Positions 1 to 7,636 of a stretch of DNA of 23,183 nt are shown here, in pieces. Every line of letters starts with the position of its first letter. Within the stretch, counting starts at the first letter, position 1. The DNA lies in contig JAICIL010000025.1 of assembly GCA_025924435.1 (NCBI GenBank), forward strand, positions 1 to 23,183. Reading direction: 5' to 3'. The notes beneath the pieces were generated by a model, which did no database searches, had not been told where the DNA came from, and was given only the letters and a program-made list of their open reading frames with translations. Source of the DNA: Chloroflexia bacterium. Lineage in GTDB: Bacteria > Chloroflexota > Chloroflexia > Thermomicrobiales > JALYUS01. The position numbers were made by a program, and so were the translations under genes.

Positions 1-14
1 CTCGGAGGCTCACT

Positions 15-36
15 CCCCTTCCTTGTAGGGAAGGGG
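15..36. repeat. Dispersed G/C-rich hairpin repeat, copy A
   Basis: CCCCTTCC at 15-22 and GGAAGGGG at 29-36 form a perfect 8-bp stem with a 6-nt loop. On the - strand the flanks read AACCTCCAGCCCCTTCC before the loop and GGGGAGTGAGCCTC after it. These match the copies at 1236-1352, 8737, 11075 and 21914, so this is a member of a REP-like intergenic family. It lies just before the promoter at 62-90 and could also end transcription from upstream. Confidence 0.7.
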
Positions 37-61
37 CTGGAGGTTGGGTTCTCTCCCGTTC

Positions 62-90
62 TTGACGCCACCTGCCGCGCATGGCAGGAT
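62..90 (+). promoter_or_regulatory. Predicted promoter of the alcohol dehydrogenase gene with a palindrome in its spacer
   Basis: TTGACG at 62-67, a 17-nt spacer and CAGGAT at 85-90 form a -35/-10 pair. The -35 matches other promoters in this window; the -10 is weak. The spacer holds the inverted repeat CCTGCC-N6-GGCAGG at 71-88, a plausible repressor site. Transcription would begin near 97, which rules out the ATG at 81 as a start and favours the ATG at 135. Confidence 0.45.
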
Positions 91-134
91 GCGGGCGTTC
101 TCGACAGAGTATCCATCGCAGGAGGAGAAGAGCC

Positions 135-1232
135 ATGGCACTGACCGCACGGGGGGTGATCGCACGGACGCCGGGCGCCGCCGCCGAGGTGGAGGAATTC
201 CTGATTGACGATCCGGGGCCGAACGAGGTGCTGGTGCGCATCCTCGCCTCCGGCGTCTGCCATACCGATCTCGGCGTCAAAATGGGCACATATGGCACGA
301 GCGGTTTTCCTTTCCTGCTCGGCCACGAGGGCGCGGGGATCATCGAGAAGGTCGGGCCGGGGGTCGAGAAGCCGCGGGTGGGCGACCACGTCATCCTCGC
401 CTGGCGCGCGCCGTGCGGGAAGTGCCGCTTCTGCCTGCGCGGGCAGCCGAACTACTGCGCCAACAGCCTGAACGCCGAGAAGCGGATGCGCGCGAAGGAC
501 GGCCAGACGCTCAATCCCGTCCTCGGCATCGGCACCTTCTGCACGCACACCGTCGTCCACGCGGCGCAGGCAATCGTCATTGACAAGGCGTTGCCGGACG
601 CGCAGATGTCGCTGATCGGCTGCGGCGTGATGACGGGCGTCGGCGCGGCCCTCTATTCGGCGGGTGTGCGCCCCGGCACGAGCGCGGCGGTCTTCGGCTG
701 CGGCGGCGTGGGGGACAGCGTCATCCAGGGCGCGCGGCTGGCGGGCGCGACGACGATCATCGCCGTGGACATTGACCCGAAGAAACTCGAATGGGCGAAG
801 CAGTTCGGCGCGACGCACACCGTCAACGCGCGCGAGGGCGATGCGGTGGCGCGGATCAAGGAACTGACGGGCGGCAACGGCGTGGATTACTCCTTCGAGG
901 CGGTCGGGCGGCCCGAGACATTGGAGCAGGCGCTCTTCTGCCGCGATCTCGCGGGCACCTGCGTCTTCATCGGCGTGCCGGGCCCCGGCCCGAAACTCAA
1001 CCTCGATCTCCAGCACTTCTTCGACCTCGGCGGCAGCACCGTCGTCTCCTGGTACGGCAACTGCCTGCCGACGCGCGATTTCCCGCTCCTTGCGGACTGG
1101 TACCGGCAAGGTCAATTGAAACTCGATGAGGTCGTCACCCAGATGATCCGTTTGGAGGACACCGAGGAAGCCTTCCACGCGATGGAGCGCGGCGAAACCC
1201 TGCGCTCGGTGATTGATCTGGCGAACGGGTAA
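135..1232 (+). CDS. Zinc-dependent alcohol dehydrogenase, S-(hydroxymethyl)mycothiol dehydrogenase-like
   Basis: This 365-residue protein belongs to the class III-like zinc alcohol dehydrogenases and most resembles NAD/factor-dependent formaldehyde dehydrogenase (S-(hydroxymethyl)mycothiol dehydrogenase), which oxidises the mycothiol-formaldehyde adduct in the cytoplasm. Visible catalytic zinc ligands are Cys42 in VCHTD, His64 and Glu65 in GHE, and Cys163 in IGCGV. The structural zinc cysteines are 94, 97, 100 and 108. The NAD-binding Rossmann motif GCGGVG is at 188-193, followed by an acidic residue in VDIDP that fits NAD. I chose the ATG at 135 because AGGAGGAG lies just upstream; an in-frame ATG at 81 would add an Arg-rich leader and lies upstream of the predicted transcription start. 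No mycothiol genes are nearby, so the thiol partner is uncertain; it could be another NAD-linked alcohol dehydrogenase. Confidence 0.85.
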   Translation: MALTARGVIARTPGAAAEVEEFLIDDPGPNEVLVRILASGVCHTDLGVKMGTYGTSGFPFLLGHEGAGIIEKVGPGVEKPRVGDHVILAWRAPCGKCRFCLRGQPNYCANSLNAEKRMRAKDGQTLNPVLGIGTFCTHTVVHAAQAIVIDKALPDAQMSLIGCGVMTGVGAALYSAGVRPGTSAAVFGCGGVGDSVIQGARLAGATTIIAVDIDPKKLEWAKQFGATHTVNAREGDAVARIKELTGGNGVDYSFEAVGRPETLEQALFCRDLAGTCVFIGVPGPGPKLNLDLQHFFDLGGSTVVSWYGNCLPTRDFPLLADWYRQGQLKLDEVVTQMIRLEDTEEAFHAMERGETLRSVIDLANG

Positions 1233-1235
1233 GAA

Positions 1236-1352
1236 CCTACCCCCGGCCCCCTCCCGAAAGGGAGGGGGAGCGAGCCTCTTGAAGATCGGGGCGTTTGGGA
1301 TAGGGCATGGCATTGAGTCACCCCCTCCTTTTCGGGAGGGGCCGGGGGTAGG
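1236..1352. repeat. Inverted pair of dispersed hairpin repeats (copies B1 and B2)
   Basis: Two copies of the G/C-rich repeat face each other between the dehydrogenase and the flavin reductase. B1 has the stem CCCCCTCCC-GAAA-GGGAGGGGG at 1247-1268. The arm at 1236-1258 is the reverse complement of 1330-1352 apart from one missing base, so the whole 117-bp unit can also fold on itself. This resembles a BIME or a small non-autonomous element. B1 begins 3 bp after the dehydrogenase stop codon and may act as its 3' end. Confidence 0.75.
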
Positions 1353-1358
1353 TGATCC

Positions 1359-1907
1359 GTGCGCATCCTGGCGATTTCTGGGAGCCTCCAATCACGCGGG
1401 ACGATCACGACTCTTGTCCGCGCCATCGCCGCGCTTGCTCCCGAAGGCATGGATTTCATCATCTATGACGGGTTGGGCGATCTCCCGCATTTCAGCCCGG
1501 ACCGCGACGGCGACCCCCCGCCCGCGCCCGTCGCGGCGTTTCGCGGGCTGCTCCGCGATGCCGACGGTGTGCTGATCTGCACACCGGAGTATGCGTACGG
1601 GATGCCCGGATCGCTGAAGAACGCGCTCGACTGGATCGTCTCGTCGGGCGAGTTCGTGAACATGCCGGTGGCCGCGCTCAGCGCCTCGCCCTACCCGACG
1701 GGCGGGGAGCGGGCGCACGCCTCGCTCATGCTGACGCTGACCGCGCTGAACGCGATCGTCGCGGACGGGGCGGCGTTGAGCATCCCGCTCGTCCGCACGA
1801 AGATGGACGCGAGCGGCGCGGTATCGGATCCCGCGACGGCGGAAGCGATCCGATCGGTCCTCGATGCTTTGGCGCGGGCGATCACCGCGCACCGGGAGGA
1901 AGGATAG
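1359..1907 (+). CDS. NADPH-dependent FMN reductase family protein
   Basis: This 182-residue flavodoxin-like protein belongs to the NADPH-dependent FMN reductase family (PF03358), which includes azoreductases, quinone reductases and chromate reductases. The N-terminal phosphate loop ISGSLQSRG (about 6-14) contacts the FMN phosphate. The family signature TPEYAYGMPGSLKNALDW lies near residues 73-90 and binds the isoalloxazine ring. The length is normal for the family. The start is GTG at 1359 and no strong ribosome binding site is visible before it, because the hairpin repeat ends only a few bases upstream. The true substrate cannot be read from the sequence. Confidence 0.8.
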   Translation: MRILAISGSLQSRGTITTLVRAIAALAPEGMDFIIYDGLGDLPHFSPDRDGDPPPAPVAAFRGLLRDADGVLICTPEYAYGMPGSLKNALDWIVSSGEFVNMPVAALSASPYPTGGERAHASLMLTLTALNAIVADGAALSIPLVRTKMDASGAVSDPATAEAIRSVLDALARAITAHREEG

Positions 1908-1949
1908 GGCGATGGCCGGTTGTCCGTCGCGTCGCGGCAAGGGAGCGCC

Positions 1950-2990
1950 ATGTTCGCGCTGATTAAGGAACTGACCGAACTCGCGGGGCCGGTGGGGCAG
2001 GAGGGGATCGTCCTCGACCACATCGAGCGCGTCTGGCGGGAGGCGGGCGCGCGCACCGAGCGGACGCGCACCGGCAATGTCCTCGCGCGGGCGGGCGGCG
2101 CGGGCAAGAAAGTGCTGCTCGCCGCGCACGCCGACGAACTCTGCTACCTCGTCCGCGCGATTGACCCCGCCGGGTTCCTCTGGCTGGCGAACGGGCAGGC
2201 GTGGCAGCGGACGACGAGCGTGCGCAACTGGTTCACCGTCGGGCAGCGGGTGCGGGTGCTGGCGCGCTCCGGCCCCCAGCCCGGCGTGATCGCCAGCACG
2301 ACGGGCCACCTCGCCTCCTTCGCCCTCGGCGAGCCGAAAGAACTGACGTGGAACGATTTCTGGGTGGACACCGGCCAAACGCGCGACGAATTGCTGGCGC
2401 AGGGCGTGACGCCCGGCACGCGCGTCATCTGGGACGCGACGACGGAGCAGTTCGGTCCGCACGTCGTCGGCAAGGCGCTCGATGACCGCGTGCCGCTCGC
2501 CGTGATCACCGAAGTGCTGCGCCGCGTGCCGGCGGACGAACTCGGCTGCGAACTGACGCTCGCCTGCACGATCCAGGAAGAGATCGGGCTGATCGGCGCA
2601 TTCGGCCTCGCGGCACGCGAGCAATTCGACGCCGGGATCGCCGTCGAGATCGGCCTGGCGAGCGATATCCCCGGCGTCGAGGAGCGCGCGATCCCCGTCC
2701 GCCTCGGCGATGGCCCGCTGCTCGTCCACAAGGACGCGCTCACGCACTACGATTACGCGCTGACCGCTGACCTGGAGCGGACGGCGGCTACGGCGGGCAT
2801 CCCGATCCAGCACGCCGTCTTCGGCTCCTTCGGCAGCGACGGCGCGGCCTTCATGAAGGCGGACATCCCCGCCGCGATGGTCGCCTTCCCCGCCCGCTAC
2901 ACCCACAGTCCCTTCGAGACCGGCCATCTGGGGGACATCGAAGCCCTCGTGAACTGGCTTTGCGCCTTCGTCCGCAACGGTATGCGATAA
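1950..2990 (+). CDS. M42-family metallo-aminopeptidase (FrvX/glutamyl aminopeptidase-like)
   Basis: This 346-residue protein has the layout of the M42 peptidases (FrvX, YsdC, TET aminopeptidases), cytoplasmic dinuclear-metal enzymes that release N-terminal residues from peptides. Expected metal and catalytic residues are present: His60 and Asp62 in AAHADE, Asp178 in KALDDR, the Glu pair 210-211 in IQEEIG, Glu233 in AVEIGLASDIPG and His319 in RYTHSPFE. In many relatives the ligand at 233 is Asp, so Glu marks a subgroup. I chose the ATG at 1950, preceded by AAGGGAG; an upstream in-frame start at 1920 would add ten residues that do not resemble the family. Some M42-like proteins are annotated as cellulases; the aminopeptidase role is better supported by the motifs. 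Confidence 0.8.
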   Translation: MFALIKELTELAGPVGQEGIVLDHIERVWREAGARTERTRTGNVLARAGGAGKKVLLAAHADELCYLVRAIDPAGFLWLANGQAWQRTTSVRNWFTVGQRVRVLARSGPQPGVIASTTGHLASFALGEPKELTWNDFWVDTGQTRDELLAQGVTPGTRVIWDATTEQFGPHVVGKALDDRVPLAVITEVLRRVPADELGCELTLACTIQEEIGLIGAFGLAAREQFDAGIAVEIGLASDIPGVEERAIPVRLGDGPLLVHKDALTHYDYALTADLERTAATAGIPIQHAVFGSFGSDGAAFMKADIPAAMVAFPARYTHSPFETGHLGDIEALVNWLCAFVRNGMR

Positions 2991-2991
2991 T
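2983..2991 (+). promoter_or_regulatory. Possible extended -10 element for the toxin-antitoxin pair
   Basis: TG-C-GATAAT at 2983-2991 overlaps the end of the peptidase gene and lies 36 bp before the antitoxin ATG. It looks like an extended -10 box; no convincing -35 is present. It could give the toxin-antitoxin pair its own transcript. Confidence 0.3.
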
Positions 2992-3026
2992 GGGCGCGCA
3001 ATCTGATGATTCACGAGGGATGATAA

Positions 3027-3542
3027 ATGACCATTCAGCGTCTCCATACCGTCCGCGCGGAACCCATTACCAAATTGCCGGATGGGAGATTCAAAAAGGG
3101 AATGAGTGAACTGTCGCGGCAAGACAGCAAGCGATTGCGCGCGATGGTGGGGTATGACGATGGGACGATGCCCGAGCATATCGGCGTCGAATCGCTGCCG
3201 GACGGTCAAGAAATCATCTGGCGGATCGAGGACGGCGAGCGTGCGGGGCAGGTATGGATGCCATCCGCCGGAGATGAGAGCGATACCCGGAAGGCCGATG
3301 CCTTGATCGCGGAATACCTCAAACCGGATGTATATAATGCCGCAGCCGAGGAATGGCGCTTGAAAGAACGCGGTGTGCCGGTCTGGGCGATCATCGGCAG
3401 CCTGACGGCGGAACACGAGAACGCGGACGAAGTTGCCGACGCATACCGTGTCGCGCGCGCGGCGGTGTATGCCGCGCGGTTGTATTACTTCCGCCACAAA
3501 GAGGCGATTGATGCCCGGCTTGTGGCAAATCGTGCGCCGTAA
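3027..3542 (+). CDS. DUF433-type antitoxin (VapB45-like), 171 residues
   Basis: The C-terminal part, from about residue 115 (RGVPVWAIIGSLTAEHENADEVADAY onwards), resembles the DUF433 helix-turn-helix domain found in antitoxins paired with DUF5615 PIN-like toxins. It has the usual G-(I/V)-PVW-I-G start, the NADEVADAY recognition helix and the final YYF-H-KE-ID helix. The N-terminal ~105 residues are not recognised and may form the toxin-binding or dimer part, as in the longer VapB45 proteins. The start ATG follows GAGGGATGATAA. Its stop codon overlaps the toxin start by one base (TAATG), so the two are translationally coupled. By analogy it would neutralise the toxin and repress its own operon. 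The gene is visibly less GC-biased at third positions than its neighbours, suggesting acquisition. Confidence 0.7.
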   Translation: MTIQRLHTVRAEPITKLPDGRFKKGMSELSRQDSKRLRAMVGYDDGTMPEHIGVESLPDGQEIIWRIEDGERAGQVWMPSAGDESDTRKADALIAEYLKPDVYNAAAEEWRLKERGVPVWAIIGSLTAEHENADEVADAYRVARAAVYAARLYYFRHKEAIDARLVANRAP

Positions 3543-3934
3543 TGGTGATGTTCTTCCTCGATGAGGATGTTTCCGCGGATCTCGCAAACCTGCTTCGGTC
3601 CTACGGGCATTTCGTTACCGATGTGCATGATGAGCAGCGTGAAGGTATTCCTGATCCACGGCAATTACTTTTCGCCTCGGATCGTGGCCTGACCATCATT
3701 ACTCACAACCGCCGCGACTTCCTTCTCCTGCATGATACATGGCTCACATGGTCGCATGAATGGCGGACGAACCATCGGCATAGCGGTATCCTGATGGTAG
3801 ACCAACTGCCGCCAGCGGCGCTCCATATTGCCGCGCGAGCAATCCACGATCATGTATCCAGCCCCGCAACGTCTCTACGGAACGCACTCTATCATTGGAT
3901 ACGTATCGGCGAGTGGCGGACGATTTCTCGATAA
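3542..3934 (+). CDS. DUF5615 PIN-like toxin (VapC45-like)
   Basis: This 130-residue protein begins MVMFFLDEDVSADLANLLRS, the typical start of DUF5615/Mut7-C-like PIN proteins; the acidic residues Asp7, Glu8 and Asp9 lie where the metal-binding PIN aspartate is expected. A later RDFLLLHD stretch matches the conserved RDF segment of this family. Such proteins are predicted Mg-dependent ribonucleases. The next in-frame ATG, at 3548, gives MFFLDED and could be the real start. It overlaps the DUF433 gene by one base, the standard antitoxin-toxin order. The last ~25 residues (YHWIRIGEWRTISR) look like a family tail. Toxicity is inferred from the pairing only. Confidence 0.7.
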   Translation: MVMFFLDEDVSADLANLLRSYGHFVTDVHDEQREGIPDPRQLLFASDRGLTIITHNRRDFLLLHDTWLTWSHEWRTNHRHSGILMVDQLPPAALHIAARAIHDHVSSPATSLRNALYHWIRIGEWRTISR

Positions 3935-3978
3935 ACCATGATAACGCCTGTGTCGAGCAGGAGGGAAGGAAGTCATCC

Positions 3979-4437
3979 ATGCAGCCACGATCCTCGTATC
4001 CGACAGCGCGCGTATCGTCCACGCCGGAGGCGTTTCCGCCGGTGGTGGAGGAATTTCTGCGGCAGCCGCTGGCCGCGCTGCTCGCGACGGTAAACCCGAG
4101 CGGCATGCCGCAGCAGACGGTGATGTGGTTCAAATACGAGGCGGGCGATCTCCTCTTCACGACCCTCACCGGGCGTGTCAAGTTCCGCAACTATCTGCGC
4201 GATCCGCGCGGCTCGGTCGCCATTGTGGACCCGGACGATATGTTCCGCTACGTGATCGCCGAGGGTACATTCTCCGTGGACGACCGCGATCCGGTCGCGT
4301 TCTACCGGGAACTGGGGCGGCACTACCTCGACGATGAAGGGCTGGCGCGCTGGCGGCGCACCGCCACCATCGAGGGGCGCACCGTCCTCCGGCTCACGCC
4401 GACGCGCCGCCGGATCGAGGGCTTCCCGCAGGAGTAG
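3979..4437 (+). CDS. PPOX-class flavin/F420-dependent oxidoreductase
   Basis: This 152-residue split-barrel protein belongs to the pyridoxamine 5'-phosphate oxidase-like/F420-dependent group. The N-terminal stretch FLRQPLAALLATVNPSGMPQ followed by VMWFKYE is the characteristic first pair of barrel strands. FTTLTGRVKFRNYLRDPRGSVAI matches the cofactor-phosphate-binding TGR-K-N-RDPR motif. The C-terminal R-RIEGF end is also common. Such enzymes reduce or oxidise varied small molecules with FMN or F420; the substrate is unknown. I chose the ATG at 3979 because AGGAGGGAAGG lies 9-10 bases before it; the longer reading frame from 3895 overlaps the toxin gene. Confidence 0.75.
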   Translation: MQPRSSYPTARVSSTPEAFPPVVEEFLRQPLAALLATVNPSGMPQQTVMWFKYEAGDLLFTTLTGRVKFRNYLRDPRGSVAIVDPDDMFRYVIAEGTFSVDDRDPVAFYRELGRHYLDDEGLARWRRTATIEGRTVLRLTPTRRRIEGFPQE

Positions 4438-4449
4438 TGCGATAGGATC

Positions 4450-6816
4450 GTGTCGCAGACGCCGCCGCACGCCCGGCATTTTCTGCCGTGGTGCGGTGTT
4501 CACAAAGAACAAGTGGATTTGCCATACGGGATGGGACACGACGTGGACGGTACGGCGGGGAACGATGTCTATTGCGAATACGTCCGGCGGCTGCCGATTG
4601 CCGTGCCGACGCTCGACCGCGCGGCGCTCGACCGCGCCATCGCGCGCCTCGGCGCGACGCCCGCGACGGTGACGGAGGAGCAGATGCTCCGGGCGCTCCG
4701 CGAGACGGTCTATCCGCTGCTCGCCACCGGCGACCGGGCGGCGACCGAGCCGCCGTGCGCCGGACTGATCACGACCGACGCGGCGAACCGCGTGCAAACG
4801 ATCAGCCGGGTCGCGGCGACGATTGTCGGCCTCGCGCCGGATGTGGACGCGGTTGGGCAGCCGGTGCGGGCGCTGCCGGAGCTGGATCGCTGCGTGCCGC
4901 CGGTGGACGCCTTTGCGGATGCGGCGAGCGTGCGGATCGCCGAATCCGTCATCCCGGCGGATGGGCGGCGCGTGCGCTGCATGAGCCACCTGCGGACGGC
5001 AGCGGATGATGCCGTCCTCGGCGTCAGCACGACGGTGCAGGACATCACGCTCGAAACCGCCGTCTACGCCGGGGCGGAGCCACTCTACCGGGCGAACGAA
5101 ACCCATGCGGAAGAACTCTCGGCCCTGGCGAATATCGCGCGGCTGATCGCCCTCACCACTTCGCTCGACGCGACATTGGCGGCGATCACGGAACGGACGG
5201 CGCAGTTGCTTGACAGCCGGGCAGCGGCGATCTTCCTGCCGAACGCGCTCGGTCAATTGCAGTTGATGGGGCAATACGGCCTGCCCGACAACTACGCCGA
5301 GACGATCAATGAGTACATGGGCTTCGCCGCGCATCAGCCCGATGAGGAGCAGCCTCCCACCACCCTCGCCTTCCGCGACGGCGTCCCCGTGCATCGAAAC
5401 ATCATCACGATCCCCGATGACGCTCCTGAAGGGGCACGGGCGGCGCGGACGGTCGCCGTCGAGGATGGGTGGGGTTCTGTCGTCGCTGTGCCGCTCGTCG
5501 CGAAAGGCACGACGATTGGCACGCTCACCTGCTATTTTGCCCAGCAGGAACCGCCAACCGACGAAATGCTGCAGCGGATCATGACCATCACCGATCACGC
5601 CGCCATCGCGGTGCAGACGAGCAAACTCTACGCGGAGACTGAGCGGCAACTGGCGGAAATGACCGCCCTCCATCAGACTGCCGCCCTGCTCAATTCCAGC
5701 CTCGACCGCGCGGACGTGCTGAACACCATTGTCGAGCAGGCGGCGCGGGTGACGGGGGCGCGCGTTTGCGGCCTGCTCGAACTGAGCGGCAGCGGCGACG
5801 CGACGATCCCGCGCGCGATCTATGGCCTGGACCACTTCCCGTTCTCGGATGTCTCCATCCTCCGGCACGGCCCGGCGCTTTACGCCATTCAGCAGCGGGA
5901 ACCGCTCATCATCCGCAATCATCGAGACGCAGCGGTGATGCCCTGGTGGCGGGAAAAATTCGTGGAGCAGGTCGAGCACGGACCATTCGCCGCATTTAAC
6001 GCGCAGGCATTCATCGCCGTGCCGTTTGGCTACCAGGGTACGCACAACGCTGTGCTGATGCTCGTCTACGACCACCCGATCAATCCGAGCGCCAGCGAGT
6101 TGCAACTGATCTCCACCTTCGCGGATCACGCCGCCGTCGCCATGCACAACGCATTCCTGTACGAGCAGGCGCAGCAGGCGGCGGCGTTGGAGGAGCGGCA
6201 CCGCCTCGCGCGGGATCTGCACGACAGCGTCACGCAGTCCCTCTTCTCGATGAGCCTCCTCGCGCAAGTCCTCCCCGCGCTCTGGGAGTCGCAGCCCCAG
6301 GAGGCGACGCAGAGCCTCGATGAACTGCGGCGGCTGTCGAAGGAGGCGCTGGCCGAGATGCGCGCGCTCCTTTTCCAGTTGCGCCCCGTCGCATTGGAAG
6401 AAGAGGGGCTGGTCGAGGCGTTGCGGCGGCATATCGAGTCCTTGCGGCGGCGGGACGGCCCGGCGCTCACCTTCGCGGCGAGCGGCGAGGCGGAGCGGCT
6501 GCCCCTCCCGGTGGAAGAAGCGCTCTTCCGGGTCGCCAGTGAGGCGGTCGGCAATGCGCTCAAGCACGCGAATGCGCGGGAGATCGCCGTCGCGCTTGAC
6601 ATCCGCGATGGGGCTGCCACACTGACGGTACAGGACGACGGCCGGGGCTTCGACCGCGCGATGCATCAGCCGCAGCCGGGCCATCTCGGCCTGCCGGGGA
6701 TGCGGGAGCGTGCCGAGCGCATCGGCAGCCTGCTCCAGATCGAGAGCGCGCCGGGCGCGGGCACGACGATCACCGTGCGCGCCGCGATTCCCGCCGCGCA
6801 ACCGTGGCCCGTGTGA
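4450..6816 (+). CDS. GAF-domain sensor histidine kinase, NarL/LiaS-type
   Basis: This protein of 788 residues has a PAS-like segment (about 100-205), two GAF domains (about 215-395 and 405-575), a HisKA_3 dimerisation domain and a C-terminal HATPase domain. The phospho-accepting His591 sits in RHRLARDLHDSVTQ. The N box is SEAVGNALKHA, the G1 box DDGRGFD and the G2 box GHLGLPGMRERAERIG. No transmembrane segment is obvious, so it should be a cytoplasmic sensor; the GAF ligand is unknown. The probable partner is the response regulator at 7637-8317, separated by the MNT/HEPN genes. The start is uncertain: GTG at 4450 has a weak AGGA upstream, while ATG at 4531 would remove 27 residues with no family resemblance. 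Confidence 0.85.
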   Translation: MSQTPPHARHFLPWCGVHKEQVDLPYGMGHDVDGTAGNDVYCEYVRRLPIAVPTLDRAALDRAIARLGATPATVTEEQMLRALRETVYPLLATGDRAATEPPCAGLITTDAANRVQTISRVAATIVGLAPDVDAVGQPVRALPELDRCVPPVDAFADAASVRIAESVIPADGRRVRCMSHLRTAADDAVLGVSTTVQDITLETAVYAGAEPLYRANETHAEELSALANIARLIALTTSLDATLAAITERTAQLLDSRAAAIFLPNALGQLQLMGQYGLPDNYAETINEYMGFAAHQPDEEQPPTTLAFRDGVPVHRNIITIPDDAPEGARAARTVAVEDGWGSVVAVPLVAKGTTIGTLTCYFAQQEPPTDEMLQRIMTITDHAAIAVQTSKLYAETERQLAEMTALHQTAALLNSSLDRADVLNTIVEQAARVTGARVCGLLELSGSGDATIPRAIYGLDHFPFSDVSILRHGPALYAIQQREPLIIRNHRDAAVMPWWREKFVEQVEHGPFAAFNAQAFIAVPFGYQGTHNAVLMLVYDHPINPSASELQLISTFADHAAVAMHNAFLYEQAQQAAALEERHRLARDLHDSVTQSLFSMSLLAQVLPALWESQPQEATQSLDELRRLSKEALAEMRALLFQLRPVALEEEGLVEALRRHIESLRRRDGPALTFAASGEAERLPLPVEEALFRVASEAVGNALKHANAREIAVALDIRDGAATLTVQDDGRGFDRAMHQPQPGHLGLPGMRERAERIGSLLQIESAPGAGTTITVRAAIPAAQPWPV

Positions 6817-6825
6817 GGATAGGCG

Positions 6826-7149
6826 ATGGAGACGCGGGTACAGACGATCCTCTCCGAATTGCGCGATCTGCTCGAAGCATGCTACGGCGAGCGGTTGAAG
6901 CGGCTCGTGCTCTTCGGCTCGCAGGCGCGCGGCGACGCCGAACCCGGTTCGGATATTGATGTCCTCGTCGTCCTCGCCGGGCCGGTTGACAGCGCCGAGG
7001 AAGACAAACGGACGAGCGACATGCTGTACGATCTGATGTGCTCCCACGATTGCATCCTGATCAGTTGCGTTTTCATGGACGAAGACCGCTTCACAACGCG
7101 CAATGGTCCACTCCTGCGGAATATCCGGCGGGAGGGGGTGAGTATCTGA
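6826..7149 (+). CDS. MNT-type nucleotidyltransferase (antitoxin partner of a HEPN protein)
   Basis: This 107-residue minimal nucleotidyltransferase has the signature LFGSQARGDAEPGSDIDVLVV, with GSQARG at 31-36 and the metal-binding aspartates 43 and 45. Proteins of this type pair with HEPN proteins. In studied MNT/HEPN pairs the MNT protein acts as antitoxin, in some cases by adding AMP to the HEPN ribonuclease. It starts 10 bases after the kinase stop codon with GAGGATAGG upstream. Its TGA stop overlaps the CTG codon of the downstream HEPN frame. Because the HEPN partner is frameshifted, this gene may now be an orphan antitoxin. Confidence 0.8.
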   Translation: METRVQTILSELRDLLEACYGERLKRLVLFGSQARGDAEPGSDIDVLVVLAGPVDSAEEDKRTSDMLYDLMCSHDCILISCVFMDEDRFTTRNGPLLRNIRREGVSI

Positions 7150-7569
7150 CGGAAGATCAGTACGAACTACTCGAAAGAGCTGCGGAGAGCCTTGCGGCGG
7201 CGAAATATCTAGTGGAAGGCGGCTTCGCGGCGGCTGCCGCTTCCCGTGGATATTATGCGATGTTCTATGTCGCGCAAGCGTTCCTTGGTCGCGCAAGCGT
7301 TCCTTGAAGGTGATGAAATGGCGTTCTCCAAGCACTCGGGAGTAATCGCCGCGTTCGGGCAATACTTCGCAAATATCGGACGGGTGCCCAAAGGGTTTCA
7401 CCGTATTCTCATGGACGCAGAGAAACTGCGGATCACGAGCGACTACGATCATGAGAAGATTGTGACCATCGAACAAGCCCGCGAACAAGTCGCCCATGCC
7501 GAGGAATTTCTCGATGTCGCCGAGCGAGTGATTGGTCCGCTTTCACCGGCGAATGATGAAATGGAGTGA
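7146..7569 (+). pseudogene. HEPN-domain gene broken by a 19-bp tandem duplication
   Basis: The first frame encodes LTEDQYELLERAAESLAAAK...ASRGYYAMFYVAQAFL, the N-terminal half of a HEPN domain, then ends at 7307 after a few wrong residues. The second frame continues from the same point with FLEGDEMAFSKHSGVIAAFGQ and ends at 7569. The frames part at a perfect 19-bp direct repeat, GTCGCGCAAGCGTTCCTTG, at 7269-7287 and 7288-7306; removing one copy restores one continuous HEPN protein of about 134 residues. The start is also odd: a CTG overlaps the upstream TGA where ATGA would be usual, yet GGAGGGGG lies at a good distance before it. Either the gene uses CTG or its start has decayed too. Truncated products or slippage-restored protein remain possible. 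Confidence 0.8.
7269..7306. repeat. Perfect 19-bp tandem duplication inside the HEPN gene
   Basis: GTCGCGCAAGCGTTCCTTG occurs twice with no spacer (7269-7287, 7288-7306). Nineteen is not a multiple of three, so the duplication shifts the HEPN frame and brings a stop at 7305-7307. It is reversible in principle by recombination or slippage. Confidence 0.95.
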
Positions 7570-7636
7570 ACGTGCAAGGATGCGCCAATAGCATCGGACG
7601 CGCGTGGGCAAGAGATATATAGATGAGGGATAAAGG

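Noticed and set aside
1392..3587. A 731-residue open frame on the - strand
   Set aside because: It runs across three recognisable + strand genes, lacks motifs and has shadow-like composition.
3973..7497. A 1174-residue open frame on the - strand opposite the PPOX, kinase and MNT genes
   Set aside because: It is an antisense shadow caused by high third-position GC. The + strand proteins carry clear motifs, while the antisense translation is Arg/His/Pro-rich with none.
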